Positions 9,811-18,264 of a stretch of 64,000 nt of DNA are shown piece by piece. The stretch lies in contig NZ_WIDL01000004.1 of the NCBI RefSeq assembly GCF_009496535.1, positions 62,001 through 126,000 of the forward strand, read 5' to 3'. Source of the DNA: Stenotrophomonas sp. MYb238 (GTDB taxonomy: Bacteria > Pseudomonadota > Gammaproteobacteria > Xanthomonadales > Xanthomonadaceae). Under the pieces are notes generated by a model. That model did not search any database. It had not been told where the DNA came from and worked only from the letters and a program-made list of their open reading frames with translations. The first letter of the stretch is position 1. Each line of letters starts with the position of its first letter. Both the position numbers and the translations under genes were made by a program.

Positions 9811-10655
9811 CCACGCCGTTCGCACTGAATGCCGGCGGACTGCGCGTGGCCGGGCTCCGCACCGGCACGGCCGGCGGCATGCCGGTGCTGGCCCTGCACG
9901 GCTGGCTCGACAACGCCGCCAGCTTCGTCCCGCTGGCGGCGCGGCTGCCGGACCTGGACTGGGCGATGGTCGACCTGCCCGGCCATGGCCAGAGCGATCA
10001 CCTGCCCGCCGATGCGGCCTACACCACGCCGCAGGCGATCGTGCAGGTGCTGGCGATCATGGATGCGCTGGGCTGGGAGCGCTGCGTGCTGCTGGGCCAT
10101 TCGATGGGCGCTGCCATCGCCAGCCTGGTGGCCGCGGTGGCGCCGCAGCGGGTACGCGCGCTGGTCGCGATCGAGGCGCTCGGCGGACTCGCCGCCCCGG
10201 CGGAGGAAACCGTCGTCCGGTTGCGCGCGCATGTGGCGGCGCTGGCCACGCTTGGCGACAAGCAGCTGCGCGTGTTCGCCGACCTCGCCGCGCCGGTGCG
10301 CGCGCGCATGCTGGCCAACCAGCTGGACGAGGACTCGGCACGGCTGCTGGTCGAACGCGGCGTGCGCCCGGTCGAAGGCGGCTGGAGCTGGCGCAGCGAT
10401 CCGCGGCTGATGCTGCCCACGGCAGTGCGCATGACCGAGGACCAGGTGCGCGACGTACTGGCCGCCATCCAATGCCCGGCGCAGGTGATCTACGCCACGC
10501 CGGCGCAGGCGTACTTCCCTGAGCCGGAACGCAGCCAGCGCGCGGCGTTGCTGGCGCATGGCCGCCTGCACACCCTGCCAGGCCACCACCATCTGCACAT
10601 GGACCAGCCCGACGCGGTGGCGGCCGTGGTTGGCGACTTCATCCTCTCCCTGTAA
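9807..10655 (+). CDS. Alpha/beta hydrolase
   Basis: 282-residue alpha/beta-hydrolase fold enzyme. Visible are the oxyanion strand [13 protein letters not shown], the nucleophile elbow GHSMG with Ser99, and the C-terminal catalytic His in HHHLHMD (His260-264). The acid is probably the Asp or Glu around [15 protein letters not shown]. The HGWLDNA signature is common in serine hydrolases of unknown substrate encoded next to hemH in xanthomonads. It overlaps hemH as ATGA. Its last 20 codons have a diverged second copy downstream at 10845-10907. Confidence 0.9.
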   Translation: MTTPFALNAGGLRVAGLRTGTAGGMPVLALHGWLDNAASFVPLAARLPDLDWAMVDLPGHGQSDHLPADAAYTTPQAIVQVLAIMDALGWERCVLLGHSMGAAIASLVAAVAPQRVRALVAIEALGGLAAPAEETVVRLRAHVAALATLGDKQLRVFADLAAPVRARMLANQLDEDSARLLVERGVRPVEGGWSWRSDPRLMLPTAVRMTEDQVRDVLAAIQCPAQVIYATPAQAYFPEPERSQRAALLAHGRLHTLPGHHHLHMDQPDAVAAVVGDFILSL

Positions 10656-10691
10656 CACCGGGCAAGCATCCCTGCCGATGCCACTCTTTTC

Positions 10692-10758
10692 GTAGGAGCG
10701 GCTTCAGCCGCGATGGGGCTTTACCGGGAAGGCTTCTCGCGGCTGAAGCCGCTCCTAC
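10692..10758. repeat. REP-type palindrome (GTAGGAGC family), copy 1
   Basis: 67-bp imperfect palindrome: arm GTAGGAGCGGCTTCAGCCGC, centre, and the complementary arm ending GCTCCTAC. It lies between convergent genes. Each arm is itself a small hairpin (GCGGCTTCAGCCGC). It could act as a bidirectional transcription barrier. It is part of the 253-bp tandem duplication described in the findings. Confidence 0.9.
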
Positions 10759-10823
10759 CGTTTGCGGAACAGTTGCCGCATGGCCGCATTGAACCGGCGG
10801 CCTGCCTCGCGAACGCCGCGCTG
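10755..10823 (-). pseudogene. Remnant of the metallopeptidase C-terminus
   Basis: Read on the minus strand this gives VREAGRRFNAAMRQLFRKR then TAG, matching the last residues of the intact metallopeptidase gene downstream (LREEGRRLKAALRQLLSPP, stop). The stop falls in the adjoining palindrome in both copies. There is no start or body, so it is a 3' gene fragment left by duplication. Confidence 0.8.
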
Positions 10824-10832
10824 CTGCGCCAT

Positions 10833-10907
10833 AACCATAGCGTCTTGTACATGGACCAGCCCGACGCGGTAGCGGCCTTGATCCGCGGCTTCGTCCTCTT
10901 CCTGTAG
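10833..10907 (+). pseudogene. Remnant of the alpha/beta hydrolase C-terminus
   Basis: The frame ending in TAG at 10907 contains [18 protein letters not shown], against [18 protein letters not shown] in the intact gene that ends at 10655. The DNA downstream of both copies is also alike (CAAGCATTCCCGCCGATGCC versus CAAGCATCCCTGCCGATGCC). Only about 20 codons remain, so this is a non-functional fragment. Confidence 0.8.
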
Positions 10908-10944
10908 CACCAGGCAAGCATTCCCGCCGATGCCACTCTTTATC

Positions 10945-11012
10945 GTAGGAGCGGCTTCAGCCGCGATGGGGCTTTACCGGTAGAGCCCCATCGCGGCTGA
11001 AGCCGCTCCTAC
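10945..11012. repeat. REP-type palindrome (GTAGGAGC family), copy 2
   Basis: Second copy of the palindrome, 253 bp after the first, with arms GTAGGAGCGGCTTCAGCCGC and the complement. The stop codon of the next (minus-strand) gene, TAG at 11009-11011, lies inside its right arm. Confidence 0.9.
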
Positions 11013-11797
11013 GGGGGGCTGAGCAGCTGCCGCAGGGCCGCCTTGAGCCGGCGCCCTTCTTCGCGCAGATAGTCGCGCTCCTGCCGCCAATGCGGAAAAC
11101 GCGCCTCGACCTCGGCCCAGAAGGCCGGCGAATGGTTGGCCTGCATCAGGTGGCACAGCTCGTGGACCAGCACGTACTCGCAGGCCGAGGGACGCGCCAA
11201 CGCCAGCGCCAGGTCCAGCGCCATCGAGCCGTCCGGCGCCAGCGAGCCCCACTGCGAGGACATCACCTTCAGCCGCAACCGCACCGGCGCGCGCGGCAGC
11301 CCCGGCAGGTAGGCCGGCAGCCAGCGCCCGACGTCGGCGCGCATCTGCGCCTCATAGAACTCGCGCAGCACGCGGCGCAGCGAGGCGTCGCCGGCCCGCG
11401 TCGGCAGCTGGATGCAGGCGCCCGCCGCATCCACCTCGATCCGGGTGAAACGGCCGTCCTGCCAGCGCACCGGCAACAGCGCCCCGTGCAGCGGCAAGGC
11501 GCCGGGCTCGCGCAGGACCAGCGGCGGCACCAGCAGGCCGTCGCCGTCGAAGCGCGCCAGCTGCTGCTGCAGCCACTGCCGGTTGTCGTGCAGGAAGCGT
11601 TCGCCGGCAACCAGGCTGGTCCGCAGCGGCATCGTCAGCCGCGCGCCGCGTTCGTCCACGCTGAGCTTGAGCCGGCGCGCACGCGGGTCGCGTACGCGCA
11701 GCACGTCGATCTCGGCGTCGTCCAGGCGCAGCCGCACCGTGTCGCGCTGGATGCTTGGCGCGGCGGGTGCGATCAGACGGCGGAACAGGTTGGCCAT
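11009..11797 (-). CDS. YgjP-like (DUF45) zinc metallopeptidase
   Basis: 262 residues. The C-terminal part has HELCH (His212, Glu213, His216) followed by LMQANH (His222), the zinc and catalytic residues of the YgjP/DUF45 group of SprT-like metallopeptidases. The N-terminal portion (RLKLSVDERGARLTMPLRTSLVAGERFLHDNRQWL) is also typical. No signal peptide is seen, so it is probably cytoplasmic. Substrate unknown. Its final codon and stop (CCG TAG) fall in a palindromic repeat, so the last residues SPP may derive from repeat sequence. Confidence 0.9.
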   Translation of the reverse strand: MANLFRRLIAPAAPSIQRDTVRLRLDDAEIDVLRVRDPRARRLKLSVDERGARLTMPLRTSLVAGERFLHDNRQWLQQQLARFDGDGLLVPPLVLREPGALPLHGALLPVRWQDGRFTRIEVDAAGACIQLPTRAGDASLRRVLREFYEAQMRADVGRWLPAYLPGLPRAPVRLRLKVMSSQWGSLAPDGSMALDLALALARPSACEYVLVHELCHLMQANHSPAFWAEVEARFPHWRQERDYLREEGRRLKAALRQLLSPP

Positions 11798-11849
11798 GTG
11801 CCCAGCATAGTCCCTGCCCGTTCGCCGGGCAGGTAGGTGGATTGCCCGT

Positions 11850-12758
11850 TCAGCTGTCGGCCTTGCTCAGCTTGAACGCCTGCTCCAGCAGCAGGAACAG
11901 GCGCCGGATCTCGCCGCTCTGCAGCGCGAAGCGCGCGTCCAGTTCGGCACGGCGGCCTTCCTCGTCGATGTGTTCGAGCTGGTCCAGCGCGCCGTCGAGG
12001 AACTTGAGCTTGCGCACGATCAGGTCGTCGCCGAGCACGAAGGACAGGTTGTCCTCGAACACCAGCGCCAGCTTGGTGACCTGCTTGCCGGCGTCCAGGT
12101 GCTTGTCGATCTCGTCGCAGCGCAGTTCCTGGTGCTGGCACTTGACCACCGCGCCGCCCTCGACCGGGTCCTTCATCTCGCACTCTTCGCCCAGGCTCAG
12201 GCCTTCGGGCAGCGGTTCGCCGGCGATCCACGCGGTCAGGATCGCGCGCGGCGCGACTTCCGCATTCAGCGGCATCGCCGGGAAGCTGCCGAGCATGCCG
12301 CGGATGTCGCTCATCACGTTCTCGCCGGTCTTGCGGCTGGAACTGTCCACCGCGACGTAACCGTGCTGCAGGTCGAGGAAGGCGTCGGTGCGCGAACTCT
12401 TGACGAAGGCGCGCGGCAGCAGTTCGTGCAGCAGATCGTCCTTCAGCCGCTTGCGCTCGCGGCCGCCGGGCTTGCGCCCTTCCTTCTCCTCGATCTCCTC
12501 GAGCTTCCGCGCCAGCAGGTCGTTGACCACCGCGCCGGGCAGGATCTTCTCCTCGCCGCCGACGGTGAGCCACAGCGCATCGCCGATGCGGTGCGAGAAC
12601 TGCTCCTTCTCCTCGCGCCCGAACGGCGAGATGAAGCCGCGCGAGCTCATTTCCAGCGCGCCGACCGGCTTGAGCACGACGTGCGGCAGCAGGGTATCGA
12701 CCTCGGAGAAATCGACGGAGGTGGGGAAGCGGAACAGGGTGAGATTCTTGAAAAACAT
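11850..12758 (-). CDS. rdgC: Recombination-associated protein RdgC
   Basis: 302 residues, the usual length of RdgC, a ring-forming DNA-binding protein that limits RecA filament activity. The N-terminal MFFKNLTLFRFPTSVDFSEVDTLLP and the later SSRGFISPFGREEKEQFSHRIGDALWL are characteristic. It stands alone on the minus strand, 50 bp from the metallopeptidase gene start and separated from ttcA by a repeat element. Confidence 0.96.
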   Translation of the reverse strand: MFFKNLTLFRFPTSVDFSEVDTLLPHVVLKPVGALEMSSRGFISPFGREEKEQFSHRIGDALWLTVGGEEKILPGAVVNDLLARKLEEIEEKEGRKPGGRERKRLKDDLLHELLPRAFVKSSRTDAFLDLQHGYVAVDSSSRKTGENVMSDIRGMLGSFPAMPLNAEVAPRAILTAWIAGEPLPEGLSLGEECEMKDPVEGGAVVKCQHQELRCDEIDKHLDAGKQVTKLALVFEDNLSFVLGDDLIVRKLKFLDGALDQLEHIDEEGRRAELDARFALQSGEIRRLFLLLEQAFKLSKADS

Positions 12759-12796
12759 CGGGGATCCGGGAACTGGGAAAGGGGATGCGGGTTTTT

Positions 12797-12918
12797 CCCT
12801 TCTCCCGCCGGGAGAAGGTGCCCGAAGGGCGGATGAGGGGCGGACGAAGCCATCGATGCCGGAAGCATCAGGACGCCATCGCCCTCACCCCGGCCTCTCT
12901 CCCGGTGGGAGAGGGGCT
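12797..12918. repeat. MITE-like inverted element with CTCTCCC/GGGAGAG hairpins
   Basis: Left part: CCTTCTCCCGCCGGGAGAAGG then TGCCCGAAGGGCGGATGAGG. Right part: CCCTCACCCCGGCCTCTCTC then CCGGTGGGAGAGG. The two ends are inverted relative to each other (GATGAGGG versus CCCTCACC) around a centre of about 50 bp. Sequences of this pattern are dispersed widely in xanthomonad genomes. The right end lies inside the 3' end of ttcA. Confidence 0.75.
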
Positions 12919-13823
12919 TCTGGTTCTTCCTGCTTCTCGCCGCCGGCCAGCCAGGCATGCGCATCGGGCAGCGGCGCGCCGTCGCGGCGGCCCAGCGCCA
13001 GGAAATCGAACAGGTTCGGATCGGCCATCTGCGAGGGGCGGATGTCGCCCATGGCGCGCGAGATCTGCTCGATGCGGCCGGGGTGCTCCTTTTCCCACTG
13101 CTTCATCATCAGCCCGACCTGCCTGCGCTGCAGGTTCTCCTGGCTGCCGCACAGGTTGCACGGGATGATCGGAAACTGGCGCGCGGCCGCGTAGTCGACG
13201 ATGTCGCTCTCGCGCACGTAGGCCAGTGGGCGGATCACCACGTGCCGGCCGTCGTCGCTGCGCAGCTTGGGCGGCATGCCGGAAATCTTGGCGTGGTGGA
13301 ACAGGTTCATGAAGAACGTCGCCACCATGTCGTCGCGGTGGTGGCCCAGCGCGATCTTGGTGAAGCCGTTCTCCTCGGCATAGCTGTACAGCGAGCCGCG
13401 GCGCATGCGCGAGCACAGCGAACACATGGTCTTGCCTTCCGGGATCACCCGGCTGACCACCGAATAGGTGTCCTGCTCGATGATGTGGTACGGCACGCCG
13501 ATGCCGGCCAGGTATTCCGGCAGCACGTGCTCGGGGAAACCCGGCTGCTTCTGGTCCAGGTTCACGGCCACCAGTTCGAACGGCACCGGCGCCTTCTTCT
13601 GCAGCTGCAGCAGGATGTCCAGCAGGGTGTAGCTGTCCTTGCCGCCGGACAGGCAGACCATGACCTTGTCGCCGGCCTCGATCATGCCGAAGTCGGCGAT
13701 GGCCTGGCCGACTTGGCGGCGCAGGCGCTTGGCGAGCTTGTGGTGTTCGCGCTCGGCCATGCGCGAATCGCGGGCGCGGGGCGCGGGATCGGGAAGGGGA
13801 ATGACGGCACTCATCGGCTGCAT
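12885..13823 (-). CDS. ttcA: tRNA 2-thiocytidine(32) synthetase TtcA
   Basis: PP-loop ATPase that thiolates C32 of certain tRNAs and carries an iron-sulfur cluster. The P-loop is SGGKDS (residues 59-64 from the ATG at 13823), and the cluster-binding motifs are CSLC (in [14 protein letters not shown]) and CNLC (in [16 protein letters not shown]). A start at Met4 (MSAVIPL) is equally possible. The last residues (PLPPGERPG) are encoded by a dispersed repeat, so the native C-terminus has been replaced or extended by repeat sequence. Confidence 0.96.
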   Translation of the reverse strand: MQPMSAVIPLPDPAPRARDSRMAEREHHKLAKRLRRQVGQAIADFGMIEAGDKVMVCLSGGKDSYTLLDILLQLQKKAPVPFELVAVNLDQKQPGFPEHVLPEYLAGIGVPYHIIEQDTYSVVSRVIPEGKTMCSLCSRMRRGSLYSYAEENGFTKIALGHHRDDMVATFFMNLFHHAKISGMPPKLRSDDGRHVVIRPLAYVRESDIVDYAAARQFPIIPCNLCGSQENLQRRQVGLMMKQWEKEHPGRIEQISRAMGDIRPSQMADPNLFDFLALGRRDGAPLPDAHAWLAGGEKQEEPEAPLPPGERPG

Positions 13824-13876
13824 TCTACCGGCTTGGCGGCGCCCCCTCGCGCATGGTGCGACAGCCTGTATGCTCG

Positions 13877-14086
13877 ATGTCCATGGAAACCCTGACGCCC
13901 GCCGAGATCAGCCAGCGCACCGCCGAACTGCGGGCCGAGCACCGCAGCCTGGACGAGCGCATCGCCAAGCTAGCGGCCAACCCGGACGACGACCTGGAAG
14001 CCAAGCGCCTGAAGAAGCGCAAGCTGCAGCTCAAGGACTGCATCGCCCGGCTGGAAAGCATGCTGATTCCGGACGAGCCGGCCTGA
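13877..14086 (+). CDS. YdcH/DUF465 small coiled-coil protein
   Basis: About 69 residues from the ATG at 13877 ([18 protein letters not shown]); 13883 is an alternative and 13853 a less likely one. A single highly charged helical protein with the DUF465 pattern of long Leu/Arg/Lys heptads and the sequence [16 protein letters not shown] near the end. Family members are soluble and of unknown function. It diverges from ttcA. The 289 bp between its end and plsB show no further gene. Confidence 0.8.
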   Translation: MSMETLTPAEISQRTAELRAEHRSLDERIAKLAANPDDDLEAKRLKKRKLQLKDCIARLESMLIPDEPA

Positions 14087-14375
14087 GCCGCCGGTATTGG
14101 CGGCGGGCGTTCAGATCACGTAGCGGTCGATGACGCGGCTTGCTTCCAGCAAGAAGGATGCATCGCATTGCCGCAGCTACGCCCGGATGGCAGCGATCCT
14201 CCGTCCACTGCCCAGCGGCGACATTACTTCATCCGAAGGTGCTGACCACACGGAAGTGCCGCGTGGCCAGGTGCGCATGGCATGTATCGCCGCCAACACC
14301 CGGAGATCGTCACCGCCAGCAGGAAACCTGTTGCCGCATTGCGTGTCGCCGCCGGGTTGCGTGTCGGCGGAGCCA

Positions 14376-16991
14376 TCAGCCCGCCGCCGGCTCCTCCGGT
14401 TTCACCGCTTCCGGGCTCACGCGCTCGATGGTGTGGCGCAGTTCGCGGCCAAGGATGAACTTGGCGTCCTTGGCCCAGGCGTCGAGGCGCTCGTCGAACA
14501 GCAGCTTGCTGTTCTCGTCCGGCCAGACCAGGCGCAGTTCGCGCATCTTCTGGATGAAGCCGCGGAACAGGGTCTTGTCGAAGAACTCCGGCGCGGCCGG
14601 GGCGTAGAGCAGGCTCAGGCGCTGCGCGGCCTGCTGGCACAGGCTTTCCAGCTCGGCGGCGCCGAGCACGCCGGGGCCGTTCTTCACCAGCACCGAGATG
14701 GCGATGTAGTAGCGCTCGAACGCCTGCTGCAGCGAGTGGCCGATGGCGCGCAGGCGGAACACCTCGTCGGTCTGGCCGGTGCTGCGCGCGAGCATGCCGC
14801 CCTCGTCCTCGCCCACCTGCTGCAGCAGGCCTTCGCGCACGAATACGTTGATGGTCTGCTCGATGCGCGCGGCGAATTCGTCCTCGGTCCACGGCAGGAA
14901 CAGCTCCTGCTGCAGGAACGGGTAGAGCCCGCGGCCCAGCCGCAGCAGGCCGGCGCGGCTCATGCGGCGGTTGTTCTGGAAGCAGCAGGCCACCCACGAA
15001 GAGGCGGTGAACAGGTGCAGCACGTTGTTGCGGAAATAGCTCAGCAGCACCGCGGTGTCGCCGCTGACGCTGAGCACGTCGCCCAGCGGATGCTTGACGC
15101 GGGTGAGGACGTTGATCTCCTCGGCGTGGGCGATGATGCGCTCGGGCGAATGCGGGGTGACCGTCACCCGGTCCGAGTACGGCATCTCCACCAGCAGCTT
15201 CTTGCACAGTTCGATCTGCGCGATCAGGTCGGCCTCGCCCATCGCGTGCTTGGGCGTGGACAGCAGCGCCAGCGCCAGCAGGTTGATCGGGTTGACGTCG
15301 GCGGCGGCATTGACGTGCACGTTGATGTTCTGCGCCAGCGTATCGACCGTCTTCATCAGCCACGCCGGCTTCTCGTCCTCGGGCACCGGCCGGCCGTCCC
15401 ACTCGGGGGCGTGTTCGGCCAGCACGTCGTTGAGCGCGATCGGCTCGCCGAAGTTCACCACCACCTGGCCGTAGTTCTGCTTGAGCACCTTGGGGATGCC
15501 CCACAGCAGCGCCCAGATCGATTCCTTCTCCTTCGGCCGGCCGGACAGTTCGTCCAGATAGCTGTTGCCCTCCATCAGCTTCTCGTAGCCGATGTAGATG
15601 GGCTGGAACAGCACCGGCTTGCGCGGCTGGCGCAGGAACGCGCGCAGCGTCATCGAGATCACGCCGCCCTTGGGCTGCAGCAGGCGGCCGGTGCGCGAGC
15701 GCCCGCCCTCGACGAAGTACTCGATGGAATAACCGCCGGAGACCAGCTGCGCCATGTATTCGGAGAACACCGCCGAGTACAGCGGATTGCCGCGGAAGCT
15801 GCGCCGCGCGAAGAACGCGCCGCCCTTGCGCAGCAGGGTGCCGACCACCGGCAGGTTGAGGTTGATGCCGGCGAAGATGTGCGGCGGCACGATGCCGCGG
15901 TCGTACAGCAGGTAGCTCAGCAGCAGGTAGTCCATGTGGCTGCGGTGGCTGGGCACGTAGACGACTTCGTGCCCGGGCGCGGCCTCCTTGAACTTGTCCA
16001 GGTGGTGGACCAGCACGCCGGCGTAGATGCGGTTCCAGACGTGGCTGAGCAGGAAGCTGGCCGAACGCACCACCGGGGTGGAGTAGTCGGCGGCGATCTC
16101 CCAGGCGTAGCCCTGCGCCTTCTTCCAGGCATCGGTCGGCTTGGAGTTGTCGCGCTTGGCCTGGGCGGCGATGGCCTCGCGCACGGTGTCCGCTTCCAGC
16201 ACCTTGTCCACCAGCAGGCGGCGGGTGGACAGGTCCGGGCCGATGATCGATTCGCGGATGCGGCGGAAGTGCGCGCGCAGCACGCGCTGCAGCTTGCGCA
16301 CCGTGCGCTCCGGCTCCAGCCCTTCGTCCACGGTTTGGCGCAGCGAGATCGGCGCGGCGAAGCGCACGATGCTGTCGCGGCCGTTGAGCAGCACCGCCAG
16401 CAGCCGGCGGAAGCGGCCGACCAGCGCCCAGTTCTCCGAGAACAGCACGGCGAACCAGCCGCTCTGCTTGTCCGGGGCGCGGCCGACGAAGATCGACACC
16501 GGCACCAGCTGCACGTCCAGCGCCGGGTTGGCGCGGTGCGCCTGCAGCAGCCGGGCCAGCGAATCGGAATGGGTGCGGGCGCCGCGCTGCTCGGGGATCA
16601 AGGCGTTGTTGCTCGAACGCCGCGACAACGCCACGTAGGCGCGCTTGCGCCCGGTCGGGTCGCCGGGCAGCGGCACCAGCGGCGACGGCAGGCCGGCGTC
16701 GCGGCAGGCCTTGTCCAGGATCAGCGCATTGGACAGGCCGTAGTCCTCCAGCACGTAGACCACCGGCTGCGCCGGGTCGTGCTGCAGTTGTTCCGGTTCG
16801 ATCTTCAGGCCCAGCCACGGCTCGATCAGCCGGCCGAGCAGGCGCGCCCACAGCGGGCGCCGGCCCTGGCGCACGGGCGGACGGCCGGCCGGGGTCGGCG
16901 GCAGGGGGGACGAGGCCGGGGCGCTGGCCTCGCCCGACGGCAGGAGTTCGCCCTGTTCGGGCCGGGAATTCTGTTTCGACATCGGCGACAT
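14376..16991 (-). CDS. plsB: Glycerol-3-phosphate 1-O-acyltransferase
   Basis: First step of phospholipid synthesis at the inner membrane: acylates position 1 of glycerol 3-phosphate. The 871 residues suit the large PlsB family. The acyltransferase block I is SHRSHMD with His349 and Asp354 (HX4D); block III is visible as VEGGRSRTGR. There is a long helical C-terminal region. The ATG shares a base with the TAA of the upstream lipoprotein gene (TAATG), implying coupled translation. The N-terminal 50 residues are low-complexity and Pro-rich. Confidence 0.96.
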   Translation of the reverse strand: MSPMSKQNSRPEQGELLPSGEASAPASSPLPPTPAGRPPVRQGRRPLWARLLGRLIEPWLGLKIEPEQLQHDPAQPVVYVLEDYGLSNALILDKACRDAGLPSPLVPLPGDPTGRKRAYVALSRRSSNNALIPEQRGARTHSDSLARLLQAHRANPALDVQLVPVSIFVGRAPDKQSGWFAVLFSENWALVGRFRRLLAVLLNGRDSIVRFAAPISLRQTVDEGLEPERTVRKLQRVLRAHFRRIRESIIGPDLSTRRLLVDKVLEADTVREAIAAQAKRDNSKPTDAWKKAQGYAWEIAADYSTPVVRSASFLLSHVWNRIYAGVLVHHLDKFKEAAPGHEVVYVPSHRSHMDYLLLSYLLYDRGIVPPHIFAGINLNLPVVGTLLRKGGAFFARRSFRGNPLYSAVFSEYMAQLVSGGYSIEYFVEGGRSRTGRLLQPKGGVISMTLRAFLRQPRKPVLFQPIYIGYEKLMEGNSYLDELSGRPKEKESIWALLWGIPKVLKQNYGQVVVNFGEPIALNDVLAEHAPEWDGRPVPEDEKPAWLMKTVDTLAQNINVHVNAAADVNPINLLALALLSTPKHAMGEADLIAQIELCKKLLVEMPYSDRVTVTPHSPERIIAHAEEINVLTRVKHPLGDVLSVSGDTAVLLSYFRNNVLHLFTASSWVACCFQNNRRMSRAGLLRLGRGLYPFLQQELFLPWTEDEFAARIEQTINVFVREGLLQQVGEDEGGMLARSTGQTDEVFRLRAIGHSLQQAFERYYIAISVLVKNGPGVLGAAELESLCQQAAQRLSLLYAPAAPEFFDKTLFRGFIQKMRELRLVWPDENSKLLFDERLDAWAKDAKFILGRELRHTIERVSPEAVKPEEPAAG

Positions 16992-17956
16992 TATGGCTTA
17001 GCCGCCGCCGCCGGGCTGTCCCCGGTGTCGTCCCCGGCTCCAGGCGGGAGGGCACCGCCCTGTTCCGGCGCCGGTGCGGCGGCGCGCGCGGCAGCCAGCA
17101 CCGCGTCCACCTCGGCCAGGGTACGCACCAGGTACCAGCGCCCCTGGCGGCGCTCCAGCGCCACCTGCAGGTCGATGTCCTTGCCGGCCAGCGGGTACTG
17201 CACGTGCACGGTGGCGCGGTCGCCCTTCTGGCTGATCAGGCCGGTGCGCAGCCGGGCGATGCTGTCGTCCAGCGACAGCCCGTAGCCGGCCAGCACCTGC
17301 TTGGCGGCCTTGGCGAACGGCGCCAGCCGCTGCAGGCTGCCGGTCATGCCCGCTTCCTGCAGGGCGGCGTCGCTGTCCAGCCCGGTGGCGCGCGCGGCGG
17401 CGGTCAGGGTGGCGATGGCCGCGCCGGCCAGCTTCGGATCGGACAGCGGCGCGGCCTGGGCCCAGTCGCCGAGCGCCCTGACCAGCTGCACGTAGTGGGC
17501 GCGCTCGTCGTCGCTGTAGTCGCCCTGGTGGCTGATGTACTGCTCGCCGAACAGGCCCAGCGAGTGCGCGGCCTGGCGCACGCTGGCGGTCTGCCCGGCG
17601 ATCTGCGCCTTGAACGCGCGCTGCAGCCGGGTTTCCGCATCGGCCGCCGACAGCGTGGCCAGCAGCGCCGGCAGCTTGTCGTGCAGGGGCAGTTCGTCCA
17701 GCGGCCAACGGCTGTGGCCCTGGGCCCAGGCCGCTTCCAGTTCGGCGTACTGCGCCGGTGGCACCGCCGCGCGGGCGTAGCCTTCCAGGTCGTCGTCGTG
17801 CAGGTGCTGGACCAGCTGGCGCACGGCGGCGGCCGGTTCGGTGGCGGCGCCGGGCAGGGGTTCCTGCGACCGCCGGCAGCCGGCGGCGAGCACCGCCACG
17901 GCGCACAGGGACAGAAACAGGAGATGCGAACGGCTGCGAGATGAACGGCGTGGCAT
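16991..17956 (-). CDS. Predicted lipoprotein of unknown function
   Basis: 321 residues from the ATG at 17956. A basic start (MPRRSSRSRSHLLFLSLC) and the lipobox LAAGC indicate lipidation at about residue 27. The rest is helical with no domain I recognise; the C-terminal part GDRATVHVQYPLAGKDIDLQVALERRQGRWYLVRTLAEVD resembles small beta-sheet NTF2-like or DUF-type domains where a lipoprotein reports on stress, but that is only an impression. It is directly upstream of, and coupled to, plsB by TAATG, so an envelope-lipid role is possible. Confidence 0.7.
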   Translation of the reverse strand: MPRRSSRSRSHLLFLSLCAVAVLAAGCRRSQEPLPGAATEPAAAVRQLVQHLHDDDLEGYARAAVPPAQYAELEAAWAQGHSRWPLDELPLHDKLPALLATLSAADAETRLQRAFKAQIAGQTASVRQAAHSLGLFGEQYISHQGDYSDDERAHYVQLVRALGDWAQAAPLSDPKLAGAAIATLTAAARATGLDSDAALQEAGMTGSLQRLAPFAKAAKQVLAGYGLSLDDSIARLRTGLISQKGDRATVHVQYPLAGKDIDLQVALERRQGRWYLVRTLAEVDAVLAAARAAAPAPEQGGALPPGAGDDTGDSPAAAAKP

Positions 17957-18040
17957 GGCGTCGTTGGTCCTCCCCGGGGCCGTCGCATCTTGCGGCCTGC
18001 CCGGTGACAGCGGCAAGCGTGCTTGCGGGACTGCCGGACT

Positions 18041-18107
18041 GTAGGAGCGACTTCAGTCGCGATGGGGCTTCACCGGTAAAGCCCGTCGCGACTGAAGTCG
18101 CTCCTAC
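18041..18107. repeat. REP-type palindrome, GACTTCAGTC variant
   Basis: Palindrome with arms GTAGGAGCGACTTCAGTCGC and GCGACTGAAGTCGCTCCTAC. It differs from the GGCTTCAGCC copies by compensating changes in both arms, so the arms evolve together. It lies upstream of the lipoprotein gene. Confidence 0.9.
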
Positions 18108-18129
18108 AAGGCCGGGGAACGCCGCGCAT

Positions 18130-18159
18130 AAAAAAAGAGGCCGCCCCGTTGCCGGTGGC
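18130..18159 (-). terminator. Rho-independent terminator after pyrF
   Basis: Read on the minus strand: GCCACC, loop of 8, GGCGGC, then CTC and a run of seven T's. It lies about 105 bp past the pyrF stop, so it should end the e(P4)-pyrF transcript. Confidence 0.6.
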
Positions 18160-18264
18160 GAACCTCCTCAAACCGGCAGGGCCGGGGACATGTGACACAT
18201 CGCCGGCAATGCCGGGACGGGCACAGCCTACGCGCCCTCTTCAGTTAATGCAACACTTCATGAA

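Noticed and set aside
10692-11012. Possible CRISPR array
   Set aside because: Only two palindromes with unequal gene-derived sequence between them, not short regular spacers; explained by tandem duplication.
14130-17285. A 1051-residue open frame on the plus strand
   Set aside because: It lies opposite plsB and part of the lipoprotein gene, has no recognisable domain and is rich in His, Gln, Arg and Val, as expected for the complement of high-GC coding DNA.
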